This document shows, in pieces, positions 9,853 to 18,627 of a stretch of 64,000 nucleotides of DNA. Under the pieces are notes generated by a model. It did no database searches. It saw only the letters and a list, made by a program, of their open reading frames with translations, and was not told the origin of the DNA. The DNA is from Aphodosoma sp045631465 (GTDB lineage: Bacteria > Bacteroidota > Bacteroidia > Bacteroidales > Paludibacteraceae), in NCBI GenBank assembly GCA_045631465.1, contig JAZQUV010000033.1, forward strand, positions 54,618-118,617, read 5' to 3'. A program made the translations under genes and the position numbers. How positions within the stretch are numbered: position 1 is the stretch's first letter; every line of letters starts with the position of its first letter.

Positions 9853-11166
9853 TTAATGTGCTACGCGACGCGTTGTTGAAGTACTGCGTGTGGTCGATGT
9901 CGATGGACGAGCAGTTGTAGTAGAAGTACTGCGTGTAGTCGATGTCGATGGGCGCACGGTTGTCGAAGTACTACGTGTGGTCGATGTCGATGGACGCACG
10001 GTTGTTGATGTACTGCGTGTAGTCGAGGTCGATGGGCGCACGGTTGTTGATGTACTGCGTGTAGTCGAGGTCGATGGGCGCACGGTTGTTGATGTACTGC
10101 GTGTAGTCGATGTCGATGGACGAGCAGTTGTTGTTGATGTACTGCGTATAGTCGAAGTCGATGGACGAGCAGTTGTTGTTGAGGTACTGCGTGTAGTCGA
10201 AGTCGATGGACGAGCAGTTGTTGATGTACTGCGTGTGGTCGAGGTCGATGGACGAGCAGTTGTAGTTGTTGTACTGCGTGTAGTCGAGGTCGATGGACGA
10301 GCAGGCAAAGTAGTTGATGTAGTTCTACGCGTTGCTGTATTTCTTTCGCTTGTACTCACACTTCCTGCCGGTCTACCTTGTTGAGTCGTATTTGTACGAA
10401 TCGCTGTTCCATTCGATCTACCACCCACCGGACGCGCCTCAAGATTACGATTAGGAGTTGGCTCTTTTCTATAACCTGCATTAGGTCTATGTGTTACATA
10501 ATCATTTCTACCTACTCCACGATGCATCTCTACATGATGTACGCTGTGATGATACTCTTTCGGACGATGGAAGTGGCAATGGTCATGATAGTGTGTATGC
10601 CATCTATGCATGTGTCTATGATATGTATGATAACCCCAGCACAAGTGACTATGATAATAACTTGGATAAAAACCCCAATACCAAGCCGAATGATATACCA
10701 CATAAGTCGGAGTCCAAAACCAACCAAAAATCACAGGTCTCACCACATATTTTGGCACAATCACGTAGTTATCACCATATATATCGCGACTACCCACTAT
10801 CGTCACCGTTGCCGATGTCTCATTCTCTCCCTCTACTATCACAGTTGCCACATCTTGAAATAGATTGTCGCCAATCACAGCTTGAATCACCACCAAATGT
10901 GTTCCTTTCTCTTCCACTTCCACCACTCTAAGGAAGTCAACATACCCATCGTTATTCAAATCAAGATTCGAAAGTCTATTATCCGGATCATTCAACCTAC
11001 GTTCAAAATCCTCAATATTTTTCGATTCTCCAAACGTAATAGCCACAGCTTCAAGGTCAAGATTATCACTCACCTGATAACTTTGTGCTTCTACCGTCAC
11101 TCTTTGTTGCGCCTGCAATCCTATCGCAGTCAACACTACAGCCAATATAAACAATATACGTCTCAT
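9853..11166 (-). CDS. Secreted protein with His/Tyr-rich region and Thr/Ser/Arg minisatellite tail
   Basis: About 437 residues. Signal peptide at MRRILFILAVVL (start at 11166; an ATG at 11178 would add MDEI). Residues ~20-145 are a compact domain with DLNNDGYVDFLRVVEVEEKG, an EF-hand-like DxNxDG loop. Residues ~145-215 are very rich in His, Tyr and Trp (HRHMHRWHTHYHDHCHFH), a possible metal-binding stretch. The rest is about eleven units of 14-15 residues, RPSTSTTRSTSTT(V/TA), then RRVAH. The N-terminal part resembles a widespread Bacteroidetes hypothetical family; I cannot name a function. No cell-wall or T9SS sorting signal is visible. Confidence 0.8.
   Translation of the reverse strand: MRRILFILAVVLTAIGLQAQQRVTVEAQSYQVSDNLDLEAVAITFGESKNIEDFERRLNDPDNRLSNLDLNNDGYVDFLRVVEVEEKGTHLVVIQAVIGDNLFQDVATVIVEGENETSATVTIVGSRDIYGDNYVIVPKYVVRPVIFGWFWTPTYVVYHSAWYWGFYPSYYHSHLCWGYHTYHRHMHRWHTHYHDHCHFHRPKEYHHSVHHVEMHRGVGRNDYVTHRPNAGYRKEPTPNRNLEARPVGGRSNGTAIRTNTTQQGRPAGSVSTSERNTATRRTTSTTLPARPSTSTTRSTTTTTARPSTSTTRSTSTTARPSTSTTRSTSTTTARPSTSTIRSTSTTTARPSTSTTRSTSTTVRPSTSTTRSTSTTVRPSTSTTRSTSTTVRPSTSTTRSTSTTVRPSTSTTRSTSTTTARPSTSTTRSTSTTRRVAH
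9880..10310 (-). repeat. In-frame minisatellite, ~11 units of 42-45 bp
   Basis: The + strand shows repeated CGTGTAGTCGAGGTCGATGG with a following GCACGGTTGTTGATGTACTG or GAGCAGTTGTTGTTGATGTACTG. The units encode RPSTSTTRSTSTTV or the 45 bp variant with TTA. Four adjacent V-type units are almost identical, so unit number is likely to vary between strains. Each unit length is a multiple of 3, so changes keep frame. Confidence 0.9.
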
Positions 11167-11300
11167 AATCTCATCCATTTTAGATAATTAATACTACGTT
11201 ATTTGCGCGCTTTTTCGATATCGTTTGTCATTTTGACCTCTTCCAAACAAAAAAGTTTAATAAACAACAAAAAAAATTTTCACTATTACAAAAAAATACC

Positions 11301-11310
11301 TATCTTTGCA
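11301..11310 (+). promoter_or_regulatory. Promoter -7 box (TATCTTTG) far upstream of aminopeptidase P
   Basis: ACCTATCTTTGCAG matches TAnnTTTG. The nearest rightward gene starts almost 600 bp later, with a repeat-filled leader between. Either a long 5' leader or a separate transcript is possible. Confidence 0.55.
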
Positions 11311-11339
11311 GAATAAAAGATGTAAGTTCGAAACAAAAG

Positions 11340-11893
11340 ACTTTTCTCAATACTCGCACACACGGAATGGCTTTCATGCCTCACCCTAAAAAACGCACGT
11401 TAACGCCGCATGGTGGGTTCGTGCCTTGTCTTAAAAACGCACATGAACCAACGGTCCTTACACCGAAGGTGATAAAACAACGAACCACAACGACGAGCAT
11501 TACCATAAAAAGTATGCGTGAACGCCGAACGGCAATCGAGCATTGCATAAAAAGCGTCAAAAAAAATTGAGATAAATCCGTTAACGACGATTTTTGGCGA
11601 GGTTACTTTGTCCAAGAACGAAGTGTAATAATCACGGGCATATGCAAATATTTGAAGAAGTAATCAGATTGCCCGAGTTTAAAGCGGAGTAGGATTTATA
11701 TTAATTTTTTAGCTTTTTAGGCACAGCTCTAGCCTTTTGGTTCCTTTTGGGCAATGACAAAAGGAACAAATAAAGCGTTTTTAAGCACAGCACGAGACTT
11801 TTGGTTCCTTTTGGTCACAAAAGGGACAAAGAAGACAATGACAAAAGTAACAAAACAATAAAACAAATTTTTTAACAATAAAAATAATAACTA
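11340..11893. repeat. Repeat-filled intergenic stretch upstream of aminopeptidase P
   Basis: Degenerate units with the core AAAACGCAC..AACGCCG..GGT recur (near 11390, 11431 and 11510). Two hairpin units follow: GTTCCTTTTG..CAAAAGGAAC (11740-11767) and a near copy (11804-11826), each preceded by GCACAGC(T/A)C(T/G)AG. A third copy lies at 18544-18567. A 67-codon ORF at 11367-11570 is made of these repeats and I do not treat it as a gene. Confidence 0.6.
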
Positions 11894-13672
11894 ATGAAAC
11901 AACTCACATCCCTCCGCGCTCTCATGGCAGAGCACAAAGTTGATGCCCTCATCGTTCCAGGCACCGACCCACACGCAAGCGAATACATCGCTGCTCACTG
12001 GCAAGAACGCAACTATGTATCTGCATTCACAGGCTCTGCAGGTACTGCCGTAATCACTGCCGATGGCGGATGCCTTTGGACCGACTCGCGCTATTTCCTC
12101 CAAGCAAGCGAACAACTCCAACTCTCTGGTCTCACTCTCCAAAAAGAGGGCGAAATTGGCACTCCTACCATCAACCAATGGCTCAAAACAACTCTCGGCG
12201 CAGGCAAAACTGTGGCTATCAACCCTGATATGATATCTATCAACGGCTACAAAGCTCTCGAAGCCGAACTCCGTGCTGCTGGACTAAACATCTACACCGA
12301 ATTCGATTTCATCAACGCTATCTGGACCGACCGTCCTGCTATGCCTCAATCCAAAGCCGTAGTCTTCGACGAAACCCATTGCGGTCAATCTACTGCCGAC
12401 AAACTCACTGCTCTACGCGCTCGTATGGCTGACGCTAACGCAAACACTTTGTTGCTCACTGCTCTCGACGACATCGCTTGGCTCTTCAACCTCCGTGGCG
12501 CCGATATCGACTACAATCCAGTGCTCATCGCCTTCGGCCTTGTGACTGACAAAGATGCAACTCTTTTCATCAATCCCGACAAACTCACTACCGAAGCACT
12601 CGCACATCTCAACAAAGCTGGCGTAAAAACCGACGATTACACCAATATCAAACCAGCTCTCTCTGCTCTTGCTGCAACCACTCGCATCGCTGTCGACCCT
12701 GTCAAATGCAACTATGCCCTCTACAAAGCTATCCCTGCAGTCGAAGCCATCATCGAACTCCCTTCGCCTGTATTCCGCATGAAATGTATCAAAAACTCAG
12801 TCGAACTCGCTGGTGTCGAACGTGCTATGCGCAAAGATGGTGTTGCTCTCGTTCGCTTCTGGAAGTGGCTCGAAGAGGCTATGGCAAAAGGCGAAACCGT
12901 TACCGAACTCTCAGCTATCGACCGTCTTCACGAATGCCGTGCCGAGCAAGAAGGCTTCATCACCGAAAGTTTTGGCACTATCGCTGGTTATGGTCCTCAT
13001 GGTGCTATCGTTCACTATTCTGCCGACGAAGATTCTAACATCGAACTCAAAGCCGAATCTTTCTTCCTCCTCGACTCTGGTGGTCAATACTACGATGGCA
13101 CTACCGACATCACTCGCACCGTTGCCCTTGGCAACCCTACTGCCGAAATGAAAGCCGACTATACTTTGGTATTGAAAGGCCACTTGGCTCTCGGTCACCA
13201 ACTCTTCCCTTACGGCACACGCGGTGCTCAGCTCGACGTGCTTGCTCGTTGCTTCCTCTGGAATGCCGAACTCCAATATGGTCACGGCACAGGTCATGGC
13301 ATCGGTCACTGCCTCAACGTTCACGAAGGACCACAATCAATTCGTATGGACGAAAACCCAACTATTCTCGAACCAGGCATGCTCCTTTCTAACGAACCAG
13401 GACTCTATCGTGCAGGCAAACACGGCATCCGCATCGAAAACCTTGTTGCTGTAGCCGATTACGACAACAACGTCAACGAATTCGGTCGCTTCCTCCACTT
13501 CCGTGCATTGACACTCTTCCCATACGATAGTCGTTCAATCGAAATCAGCATGTTGTCGCCCGACGAACTCCTTCAAATCAACGCCTACCACCGTATGGTC
13601 TACAACGCTCTCGCGCCATATCTCACAACCGAAGAAGCAGAATGGCTCAAAGCAAAAACCGCACAACTCTAA
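11894..13672 (+). CDS. Xaa-Pro aminopeptidase P family metallopeptidase (M24B)
   Basis: 592 residues, the three-part layout of eukaryote-like aminopeptidase P: two creatinase-type N-terminal domains (~5-130 and ~135-300), then the pita-bread catalytic domain (~308-528) and a short C-terminal cap. Dinuclear metal ligands are visible: two Asp in LDSGGQYYDGTTDITRTV near 395-410, His in HGTGHGIGHCLNVHEGP near 462, and Glu in LSNEPGLY and IRIENLV. It removes the N-terminal residue before proline. No signal peptide, so cytoplasmic. Codon bias suggests high expression. Confidence 0.93.
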   Translation: MKQLTSLRALMAEHKVDALIVPGTDPHASEYIAAHWQERNYVSAFTGSAGTAVITADGGCLWTDSRYFLQASEQLQLSGLTLQKEGEIGTPTINQWLKTTLGAGKTVAINPDMISINGYKALEAELRAAGLNIYTEFDFINAIWTDRPAMPQSKAVVFDETHCGQSTADKLTALRARMADANANTLLLTALDDIAWLFNLRGADIDYNPVLIAFGLVTDKDATLFINPDKLTTEALAHLNKAGVKTDDYTNIKPALSALAATTRIAVDPVKCNYALYKAIPAVEAIIELPSPVFRMKCIKNSVELAGVERAMRKDGVALVRFWKWLEEAMAKGETVTELSAIDRLHECRAEQEGFITESFGTIAGYGPHGAIVHYSADEDSNIELKAESFFLLDSGGQYYDGTTDITRTVALGNPTAEMKADYTLVLKGHLALGHQLFPYGTRGAQLDVLARCFLWNAELQYGHGTGHGIGHCLNVHEGPQSIRMDENPTILEPGMLLSNEPGLYRAGKHGIRIENLVAVADYDNNVNEFGRFLHFRALTLFPYDSRSIEISMLSPDELLQINAYHRMVYNALAPYLTTEEAEWLKAKTAQL

Positions 13673-14131
13673 CAGAATTTTTGCCATAAGCAAACACAAT
13701 AGAACTTACTCTAATTGTTGAGCAAGACAAAAATCTTGAGTGAAGCAAAAAACACAAATACCAAATTATAAATAAAATCCAAAGGGGCTGACTTGCAAAA
13801 GTTAGCCCCTTTCAATTCCTAATTCCTAACTCTAAGCAACCTTCTTCATAGGATAACCCTACCTGCTACGAAGGATATACGAAGGATAAACGAAGGATAA
13901 ACCTACCTGCTAGCAACCCTAAAGCAAAATTCCGTGAAAATTTACTTTATTAGGTAAAATAACACACACTGAGAGTATGTATTTTTTTGTTGATTTTTCC
14001 ACCTGATTTTATATCAAGCTGATTATAAATAATAAGGATTTGCGTTTTGCAGTTTCTGCGTTAATATTTGCTAATAGGTTGGGTTATTAGATAGAAAGCG
14101 AAAAAATTGCAAAACTGCAGTAATTTAATAC
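13673..14131. repeat. Intergenic stretch made of repeat modules
   Basis: 13681-13752 is a degenerate copy of the module best seen at 30331-30403 (CTCTAATTG..GAGCAA..AATCTTGAG.GAAGC). 13814-13930 has TTCCTAATTCCTAACTC, then AACCTTCTTCATAGGATAACCCTACCTGCTACGAAGG-type text with the unit (C)GAAGGATAAA repeated; a shorter copy is at 16670-16700. The remainder to 14131 holds nothing I can name. Confidence 0.55.
13781..13812. terminator. Intrinsic terminator after aminopeptidase P
   Basis: A 14 bp stem AAAGGGGCTGACTT / AAGTTAGCCCCTTT with one G-T wobble and a 4-nt loop. It lies about 110 bp after the peptidase stop. Confidence 0.75.
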
Positions 14132-14165
14132 AACAGCGATAATCCGTTTGAGGATTATCGCTGTT
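14132..14165. terminator. Probable terminator of the leftward secreted-protein gene
   Basis: A perfect 14 bp stem AACAGCGATAATCC / GGATTATCGCTGTT with a 6-nt loop, 17 bp beyond the stop of the convergent leftward gene. The T-run is weak. Confidence 0.7.
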
Positions 14166-14181
14166 TGCGTGTAGATTATTC

Positions 14182-15012
14182 TTATTTTTCTAATACACTT
14201 TGTACTTCCACTCCCATAAGATTATAAGTTTTGCCATCCTTGATGATTAATAATTGACCATTGTGGATAACCTTTTGGAGTGAAGCATTTGGTGTTGTGA
14301 TGTTTTCGATATTAGTTTTAATTTCGTTGATATAGCAATCTTCTATTTCGTCCAATTCGTTGTTGTGAGTTGGTTTGAATAGCAATTCATCATTGTTATC
14401 AAATGCGCACACCATAAAGTTGACGCCACCGCCATCAACCATGCCAAAATCGCTGCGCAACCAGCCTCGAAGCGAACCAAAACGTTCGTAAATATCAAAT
14501 TTACGTTCTTTGTTTTGAGGGTCGAAGAGGGTGATTTTTTTGACCTCCAAACCGCCTATATTCACTATCTCTACATTATCCACTACTACATCAACAATAG
14601 TTTCATCATATTCCATCGTTTCGGCTGTGATGTTTTTCATTTCGTGCAACCATCCCAACAAAGAGAGTGTGTCGCCAGCTTCTACATCAAAGTCATACAT
14701 CAACGCCTCGATACCATTGCCATACGCCCAAACCTTTTGAGCCGACACATCTTCACGAATCAAGCCTTCGAGCGTGCGAAATTCTGGAGTTTCAGGTTTG
14801 TAGCTCCAAAGTTTTTTGTAGGCAACACCATCTACAACCGAGTCGCCCTCAAACATCTCAACATGCGTTGAATAAACTATTGTATTATTAGCATCTAACG
14901 AAACATTACGATTAACCACATTCCATTTGTAGCCCTCAACTACGATTGGTTCGTATGCCATCATATTGATAACCATAAAAATTAAACCGAGAGTAAATAA
15001 CGAACGTTTCAT
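14182..15012 (-). CDS. Secreted protein with type IX C-terminal sorting domain
   Basis: 276 residues with a signal peptide (MKRSLFTLGLIFMV..). The middle is a soluble domain of unknown function. The final ~35 residues (LQKVIHNGQLLIIKDGKTYN then LMGVEVQ) match the Bacteroidales T9SS type A sorting tail: a conserved KVxxNGQLxIxxDGKxYxxxG pattern that is recognised at the outer membrane. The DUF5103 plug-type protein at 27.3 kb is consistent with a working T9SS. Expected location: cell surface or secreted. Confidence 0.75.
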   Translation of the reverse strand: MKRSLFTLGLIFMVINMMAYEPIVVEGYKWNVVNRNVSLDANNTIVYSTHVEMFEGDSVVDGVAYKKLWSYKPETPEFRTLEGLIREDVSAQKVWAYGNGIEALMYDFDVEAGDTLSLLGWLHEMKNITAETMEYDETIVDVVVDNVEIVNIGGLEVKKITLFDPQNKERKFDIYERFGSLRGWLRSDFGMVDGGGVNFMVCAFDNNDELLFKPTHNNELDEIEDCYINEIKTNIENITTPNASLQKVIHNGQLLIIKDGKTYNLMGVEVQSVLEK

Positions 15013-15098
15013 AATAGCCTCCTATTTTAAATTATTAATAAAAAATATAACATTTTTGAATTATATCTACCTTTACACATCGAAACACAATCTGATTT

Positions 15099-15563
15099 CT
15101 ATTGTTTTATAAATCCCTCCCTGGCAGATCCTATTATATCCTCGCCATTAATAGATGTGAGATGTAGTTCTAATGTATCTTGTTTAAGAAGAAACCATAT
15201 TTTCATACCATTGCATAGAGAAAATGTTCCGTTATAAACATTATAATTTTCGTGATACGTAGTATCCTCAAAAATCATTTTGGAGTCTTGTTGTAATTCG
15301 TTTGTATAACTATTATATTGTTTATAAAAAAATTCGTTATCAGTAGTATTAATAACTAAACTTATACCTTTTTCCTCTCTTGGGTAAGAATCTTCAGGTG
15401 GGCAAGATGTAGGTATGTAGTATGCAATATTCCATACGCCACACAGTCGAGATTCTAAAGATGGGCCATTATTTTTAGGTGGTGCCGGCTGAGACGGTTC
15501 TTCACAAGATGCTAACAACATAATTGCAGAAAAAATGACTGCATAAAAATTCAGTGTTTTCAT
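15099..15563 (-). CDS. Lipoprotein, lipocalin-like
   Basis: 154 residues. Lipobox LLASC near residue 20, so an SPII lipoprotein. The mature part has a Pro-rich linker and then LCGVWNIAYYIP, a lipocalin-like GxW strand, followed by beta-rich segments. Length fits the small lipocalin-like proteins of gut Bacteroidales. Ligand unknown. Runs with its neighbours on the minus strand, but each has its own spacing (~30-90 bp), so co-transcription is uncertain. Confidence 0.6.
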   Translation of the reverse strand: MKTLNFYAVIFSAIMLLASCEEPSQPAPPKNNGPSLESRLCGVWNIAYYIPTSCPPEDSYPREEKGISLVINTTDNEFFYKQYNSYTNELQQDSKMIFEDTTYHENYNVYNGTFSLCNGMKIWFLLKQDTLELHLTSINGEDIIGSAREGFIKQ

Positions 15564-15591
15564 AATTATTCAAATATTTAGCGTTAATAAA

Positions 15592-16032
15592 CTAAAGTAT
15601 AACAAAATCGCCTCGTAAAATAAGTTTATCACTCACTTTGAAAATAATAGTATAAACACCTTGTCCCCATGGTGTGTCGATAGATGTTAGTTGCCCTGAC
15701 AACAAATCAACGGTTCCTGTGAATACAACACCCCTTACACGTTCAAAAACAACAATCTCAACATCTTCTTGCGAAAAATTAGGAAGAATATATAGTTCTG
15801 TTGCTTCATAATTTTTATAACAAATGATATCATATACAGATTCTTCTATATCACCCACACCAGTGGTTGGTGGTTCTATATCTGGCAATGTATCGCGCGG
15901 TATAGGCACAACCTCAAGTTCAACTACCATAATAGTCAACTTCCTAAAAAATATAGGATCATATTTGTTAATAAACCCATACGATAATGTAGTTAAAGAT
16001 AAAAAGAAAAACAAAAATAAAAATCGACGCAT
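15592..16032 (-). CDS. Small secreted beta-sandwich protein, possibly DUF3244-like
   Basis: 146 residues from ATG 16032; the longer reading from 16092 would begin upstream of the apparent transcription start because a -7 box sits at 16073-16080. Signal peptide MRRFLFLFFFLSLTTLSYG. The C-terminal half (VFERVRGVVFTGTVDLLSG.. YTIIFKVSDKLILRGDFVI) has the strand pattern and the final LRGDF of the short DUF3244-like family. Function unknown. Confidence 0.6.
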   Translation of the reverse strand: MRRFLFLFFFLSLTTLSYGFINKYDPIFFRKLTIMVVELEVVPIPRDTLPDIEPPTTGVGDIEESVYDIICYKNYEATELYILPNFSQEDVEIVVFERVRGVVFTGTVDLLSGQLTSIDTPWGQGVYTIIFKVSDKLILRGDFVIL

Positions 16033-16072
16033 GTCACAAATATAAAGAGGGTTATTGAATTGTTTTGTGGTG

Positions 16073-16080
16073 CAAAGGTA
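16073..16080 (-). promoter_or_regulatory. -7 box deciding the start of the small secreted protein
   Basis: Minus strand TTATTACCTTTGCACC contains TACCTTTG. It places the transcription start near 16066, so translation must begin at ATG 16032. Confidence 0.65.
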
Positions 16081-16260
16081 ATAAAAAAACAAGAACCTCC
16101 CAAATTTCTACTATTAGATAACGTCATTTAGTCAAAGGATTACAACAAAGAAGAAAAAACATTGTAAATAAGAACTTTATACAAAAATCTAATAAAATCT
16201 AACAATGGTGTTTTTATTAGAAAAATTTATATAGTCTTTGTAGAGACAAAAAAAATACAT

Positions 16261-16268
16261 TATCTTTG
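16261..16268 (+). promoter_or_regulatory. -7 box (TATCTTTG) of the small lipoprotein gene
   Basis: TATCTTTGCAG directly precedes the GTG at 16271, so the ATG at 16289 is the more likely start. Confidence 0.7.
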
Positions 16269-16288
16269 CAGTGAAAAAAAATTACATT

Positions 16289-16657
16289 ATGAAAATACTT
16301 AAATATTCACTACTATTAATTGTAGCAATAGTTTTGCTTTGTTGCGCAGAAAAAGAAAACTTCCAATTTTGTGATGCTATACAAAAAGCCTATCAAGCAA
16401 GATGTACTCGTAGCATGCGCGGAATAAACACTGATAGCCTTGCAATAATAAATGCTGTGTGTATCGAAAAAGGAGATATGAGTAGCAGTTGCATCTGCGA
16501 AGCTATCATCGGATATGATAAGTTTTTCAAGCGCGACTATCTCAATGCTCTGATAATGATGAAGAATGCTGAATCGAAATTACAATATTGCGATTCAATG
16601 TCGGCTTTTGTATACCATTATTTGTCGGAAATATTGGCAGCTTTTGGTTCGGCTTGA
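16289..16657 (+). CDS. Small lipoprotein, unknown function
   Basis: 122 residues from ATG 16289. Hydrophobic signal followed by LLCCAEKEN, a lipobox with Cys at about 17-18. Further Cys residues occur in the mature part, including a CTR..GD.SSSCICEA segment. The helical pattern (YLNALIMMKNAESKL) resembles a TPR-like helical pair, but this is inference. No recognised family. Confidence 0.6.
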   Translation: MKILKYSLLLIVAIVLLCCAEKENFQFCDAIQKAYQARCTRSMRGINTDSLAIINAVCIEKGDMSSSCICEAIIGYDKFFKRDYLNALIMMKNAESKLQYCDSMSAFVYHYLSEILAAFGSA

Positions 16658-16758
16658 CGCAACCTTCTTAATAGGATAACCCTACCTTCAAGCAACCTAT
16701 GCCGAAGAAGACTGACAAAAAACTCCAAATAATCTGTGCCTATATTAATATTTTTTCA

Positions 16759-16766
16759 TAACTTTG
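16759..16766 (+). promoter_or_regulatory. -7 box (TAACTTTG) of the porin-like gene
   Basis: TCATAACTTTGCAATTC, about 30 bp before ATG 16794. It rules out the upstream in-frame start at 16764, which lies inside this box. Confidence 0.75.
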
Positions 16767-16793
16767 CAATTCAAAAAACAAACTATCACGATC

Positions 16794-18071
16794 ATGACTA
16801 AAAGACTAAAAATCACACTACTTACACTAGTGTCTCTCCTCGTGTCAATTGCCACTTTTGCCAACGACACAACCAAAACTACTCAAAAACCTAACCCTTA
16901 CGAACTCGAAATATACGGCTTCGTGCGCAACGACTTCACTTTCGATTCACGCAAAACCCTCGCTTCGGTAGGCGAATTGTTCAATTTCATCCCAATGGAC
17001 AACAATTTCAACACCGCAGGCGACGACCTCAATGCCATACCTTCTACGCGATTGTTGGCCGTAGTTTCGCGCCTCGGATTCAACGTTAAGTCGCCTGAAT
17101 TCAATGGCATGTACTTCAATGCCAAAATCGAAACTGACTTCTGTGGCGCTGGTGCCAACTACAATATGTTCCGCATCCGCCACGCTTGGGTGGGCCTCAA
17201 TTGGAAACACCACCAACTCATTGCTGGTCAAAACTGGCACCCTATGGCTGGCGACCTCCTACCTTCTATCGTGTCGCTCAACACGGGTGCGCCTTTCAAT
17301 GCCTTCTCGCGTACGCCTCAACTCCGCTATAATGCCAAACTCGGAGCGGTAACTCTCTCTGCAGCTGCTATCTACCAATTGCAATACTCATCTCCAGGTC
17401 CCGACGGAGCTTCGACAAAATACCAAGTATTTGGTGGTACACCTGAATTCTATCTCGGTGCTACATACGCCGCAAATGGCTTGAAAATAGGCATCGGTGG
17501 CGAATTCATGTCACTCTGCCCTCGCTCTACTGCCCTTGTCGACTCTATGACTATCAAAGTCAACGAAAAAGTCAACTCTTTCGCTACTCAACTCTTTGCT
17601 CAATATAGCAACAAAAATTTCACCATCGCCACCAAATCAATCTATGGTCAAAACACTGGTCACCTACTCATGATGTCGGGCTATGGCTATGGCGAAAATC
17701 CAGATGGCTCGCGCTACTACGCCCCTCTCACTCAATCTTCTACATGGCTCACTGCCGCCTACCACACAGCGCGCGAAAACCACAACATCCGCACTACTCT
17801 CCTCGGCGGTTATATGAAAAACTTTGGTGCCAACAAAGACCTCAAAGAAGTGTACGTGCGTGGCTACAACAATATTGACCAAATGTTCCGCATTGCCCCT
17901 TCAATCCAATACCTCCACAAAGGTCTCGTGCTCGGCGTGGAATACGAATACACTGGCGTGATGTATGGCACACCAAATGCCAACTTCTCGGTCAAAGGCG
18001 ACCACCTCGTTGGCAACCACCGCGCATACGTGATGTTGGTGTACAATTTCTCACATAAATTCTTGAAATAA
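16794..18071 (+). CDS. Outer membrane beta-barrel porin, DcaP-like
   Basis: 425 residues from ATG 16794. Signal peptide at 1-22, then LEIYGFVRNDFTFDSRKT, the first barrel strand typical of the DcaP-like porin group. The barrel continues with AGQNWHPMAGDLLPSIVSLN and ends in YVMLVYNFSHKFLK. Substrate unknown. The SUI1 gene follows after 4 bp, so the two are probably co-transcribed, although their functions appear unrelated. Confidence 0.8.
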   Translation: MTKRLKITLLTLVSLLVSIATFANDTTKTTQKPNPYELEIYGFVRNDFTFDSRKTLASVGELFNFIPMDNNFNTAGDDLNAIPSTRLLAVVSRLGFNVKSPEFNGMYFNAKIETDFCGAGANYNMFRIRHAWVGLNWKHHQLIAGQNWHPMAGDLLPSIVSLNTGAPFNAFSRTPQLRYNAKLGAVTLSAAAIYQLQYSSPGPDGASTKYQVFGGTPEFYLGATYAANGLKIGIGGEFMSLCPRSTALVDSMTIKVNEKVNSFATQLFAQYSNKNFTIATKSIYGQNTGHLLMMSGYGYGENPDGSRYYAPLTQSSTWLTAAYHTARENHNIRTTLLGGYMKNFGANKDLKEVYVRGYNNIDQMFRIAPSIQYLHKGLVLGVEYEYTGVMYGTPNANFSVKGDHLVGNHRAYVMLVYNFSHKFLK

Positions 18072-18075
18072 AATT

Positions 18076-18417
18076 ATGAACGATTGGAAATCTCGCTTAA
18101 ACGTAGTCTATTCGACTAATCCTGACTATCAATACGAAACCGACGACGAACCAGAGGTAGACACCCTCGAACCTGCCAAACAAAACCTCCGCATCGAACT
18201 CGACCGCCGCAATCGTGGTGGCAAAGCCGTTACACTCATCACTGGCTTCGTGGGCACTGACGACGACCTCAAAGAACTCGGCAAAACTCTGAAAACCAAA
18301 TGCGGCGTGGGAGGTTCGGCAAAAGATGGCGAAATAATCATACAAGGCGACTTCCGCGAAAAGGTGCACACCCTACTCACCGACATGGGCTACACTCGCA
18401 CCAAACGCAAAAATTAA
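18076..18417 (+). CDS. Translation initiation factor, SUI1/YciH family
   Basis: 113 residues. After a ~35-residue acidic N-terminal tail comes the SUI1/eIF1 fold: LRIELDRRNRGGKAVTLITGF, then LKTKCGVGGSAKDGEIIIQG near 75-95, the conserved basic/Gly loop, and the ending HTLLTDMGYTRTKRKN. The bacterial homologue YciH is a non-essential factor affecting start-site fidelity. Confidence 0.92.
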   Translation: MNDWKSRLNVVYSTNPDYQYETDDEPEVDTLEPAKQNLRIELDRRNRGGKAVTLITGFVGTDDDLKELGKTLKTKCGVGGSAKDGEIIIQGDFREKVHTLLTDMGYTRTKRKN

Positions 18418-18427
18418 CTCACTACGT

Positions 18428-18465
18428 GAGTGTCAACGGTCAACGGTCGAAAGTCGAAAGTCAAA
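18428..18465 (+). repeat. Tandem GTCAACG / GTCGAAA repeat
   Basis: GTCAACGGTCAACGGTCGAAAGTCGAAAGTC, a 7 bp tandem next to the terminator. Related text (GTTGACCGTTGACT) occurs near 41.64, 39.70 and 58.33 kb. Confidence 0.6.
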
Positions 18466-18495
18466 AAAAAGAGATGCCAAACATCTCTTTTTTTT
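18466..18495. terminator. Intrinsic terminator after the SUI1 gene
   Basis: Stem AAAAAGAGATG / CATCTCTTTTT with a 5-nt loop, flanked by A and T runs. Confidence 0.85.
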
Positions 18496-18524
18496 ATTCC
18501 ACCTACCGTATTTGGTATACCTAT

Positions 18525-18568
18525 GCACAGCACAAGACTTTTGGTTACTTTTAGTCATAAAAGTAACA
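18525..18568 (+). repeat. Hairpin repeat, third copy
   Basis: GCACAGCACAAGACTTTTG then GTTACTTTTA-gtca-TAAAAGTAAC. Same layout as 11721-11767 and 11786-11826, but the stem bases differ in complementary pairs. Confidence 0.7.
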
Positions 18569-18627
18569 TAATGGCACACATTTTGAACTAATAATAGCAA
18601 GTTAAACCACTTAAAAAATTTATTACT

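Noticed and set aside
9880..10310. Possible CRISPR array
   Set aside because: Units are contiguous with no unique spacers, and they lie in a coding frame.
9890..10384. 164-codon frame antisense to the minisatellite
   Set aside because: Consequence of a 42-45 bp repeat with no stop in any unit; VDVDGRAVVVEVLR-type repeats with no start context.
11367..11570. 67-codon ORF in the repeat tract before aminopeptidase P
   Set aside because: Built wholly from degenerate repeat units; no homology-like features and no promoter spacing.
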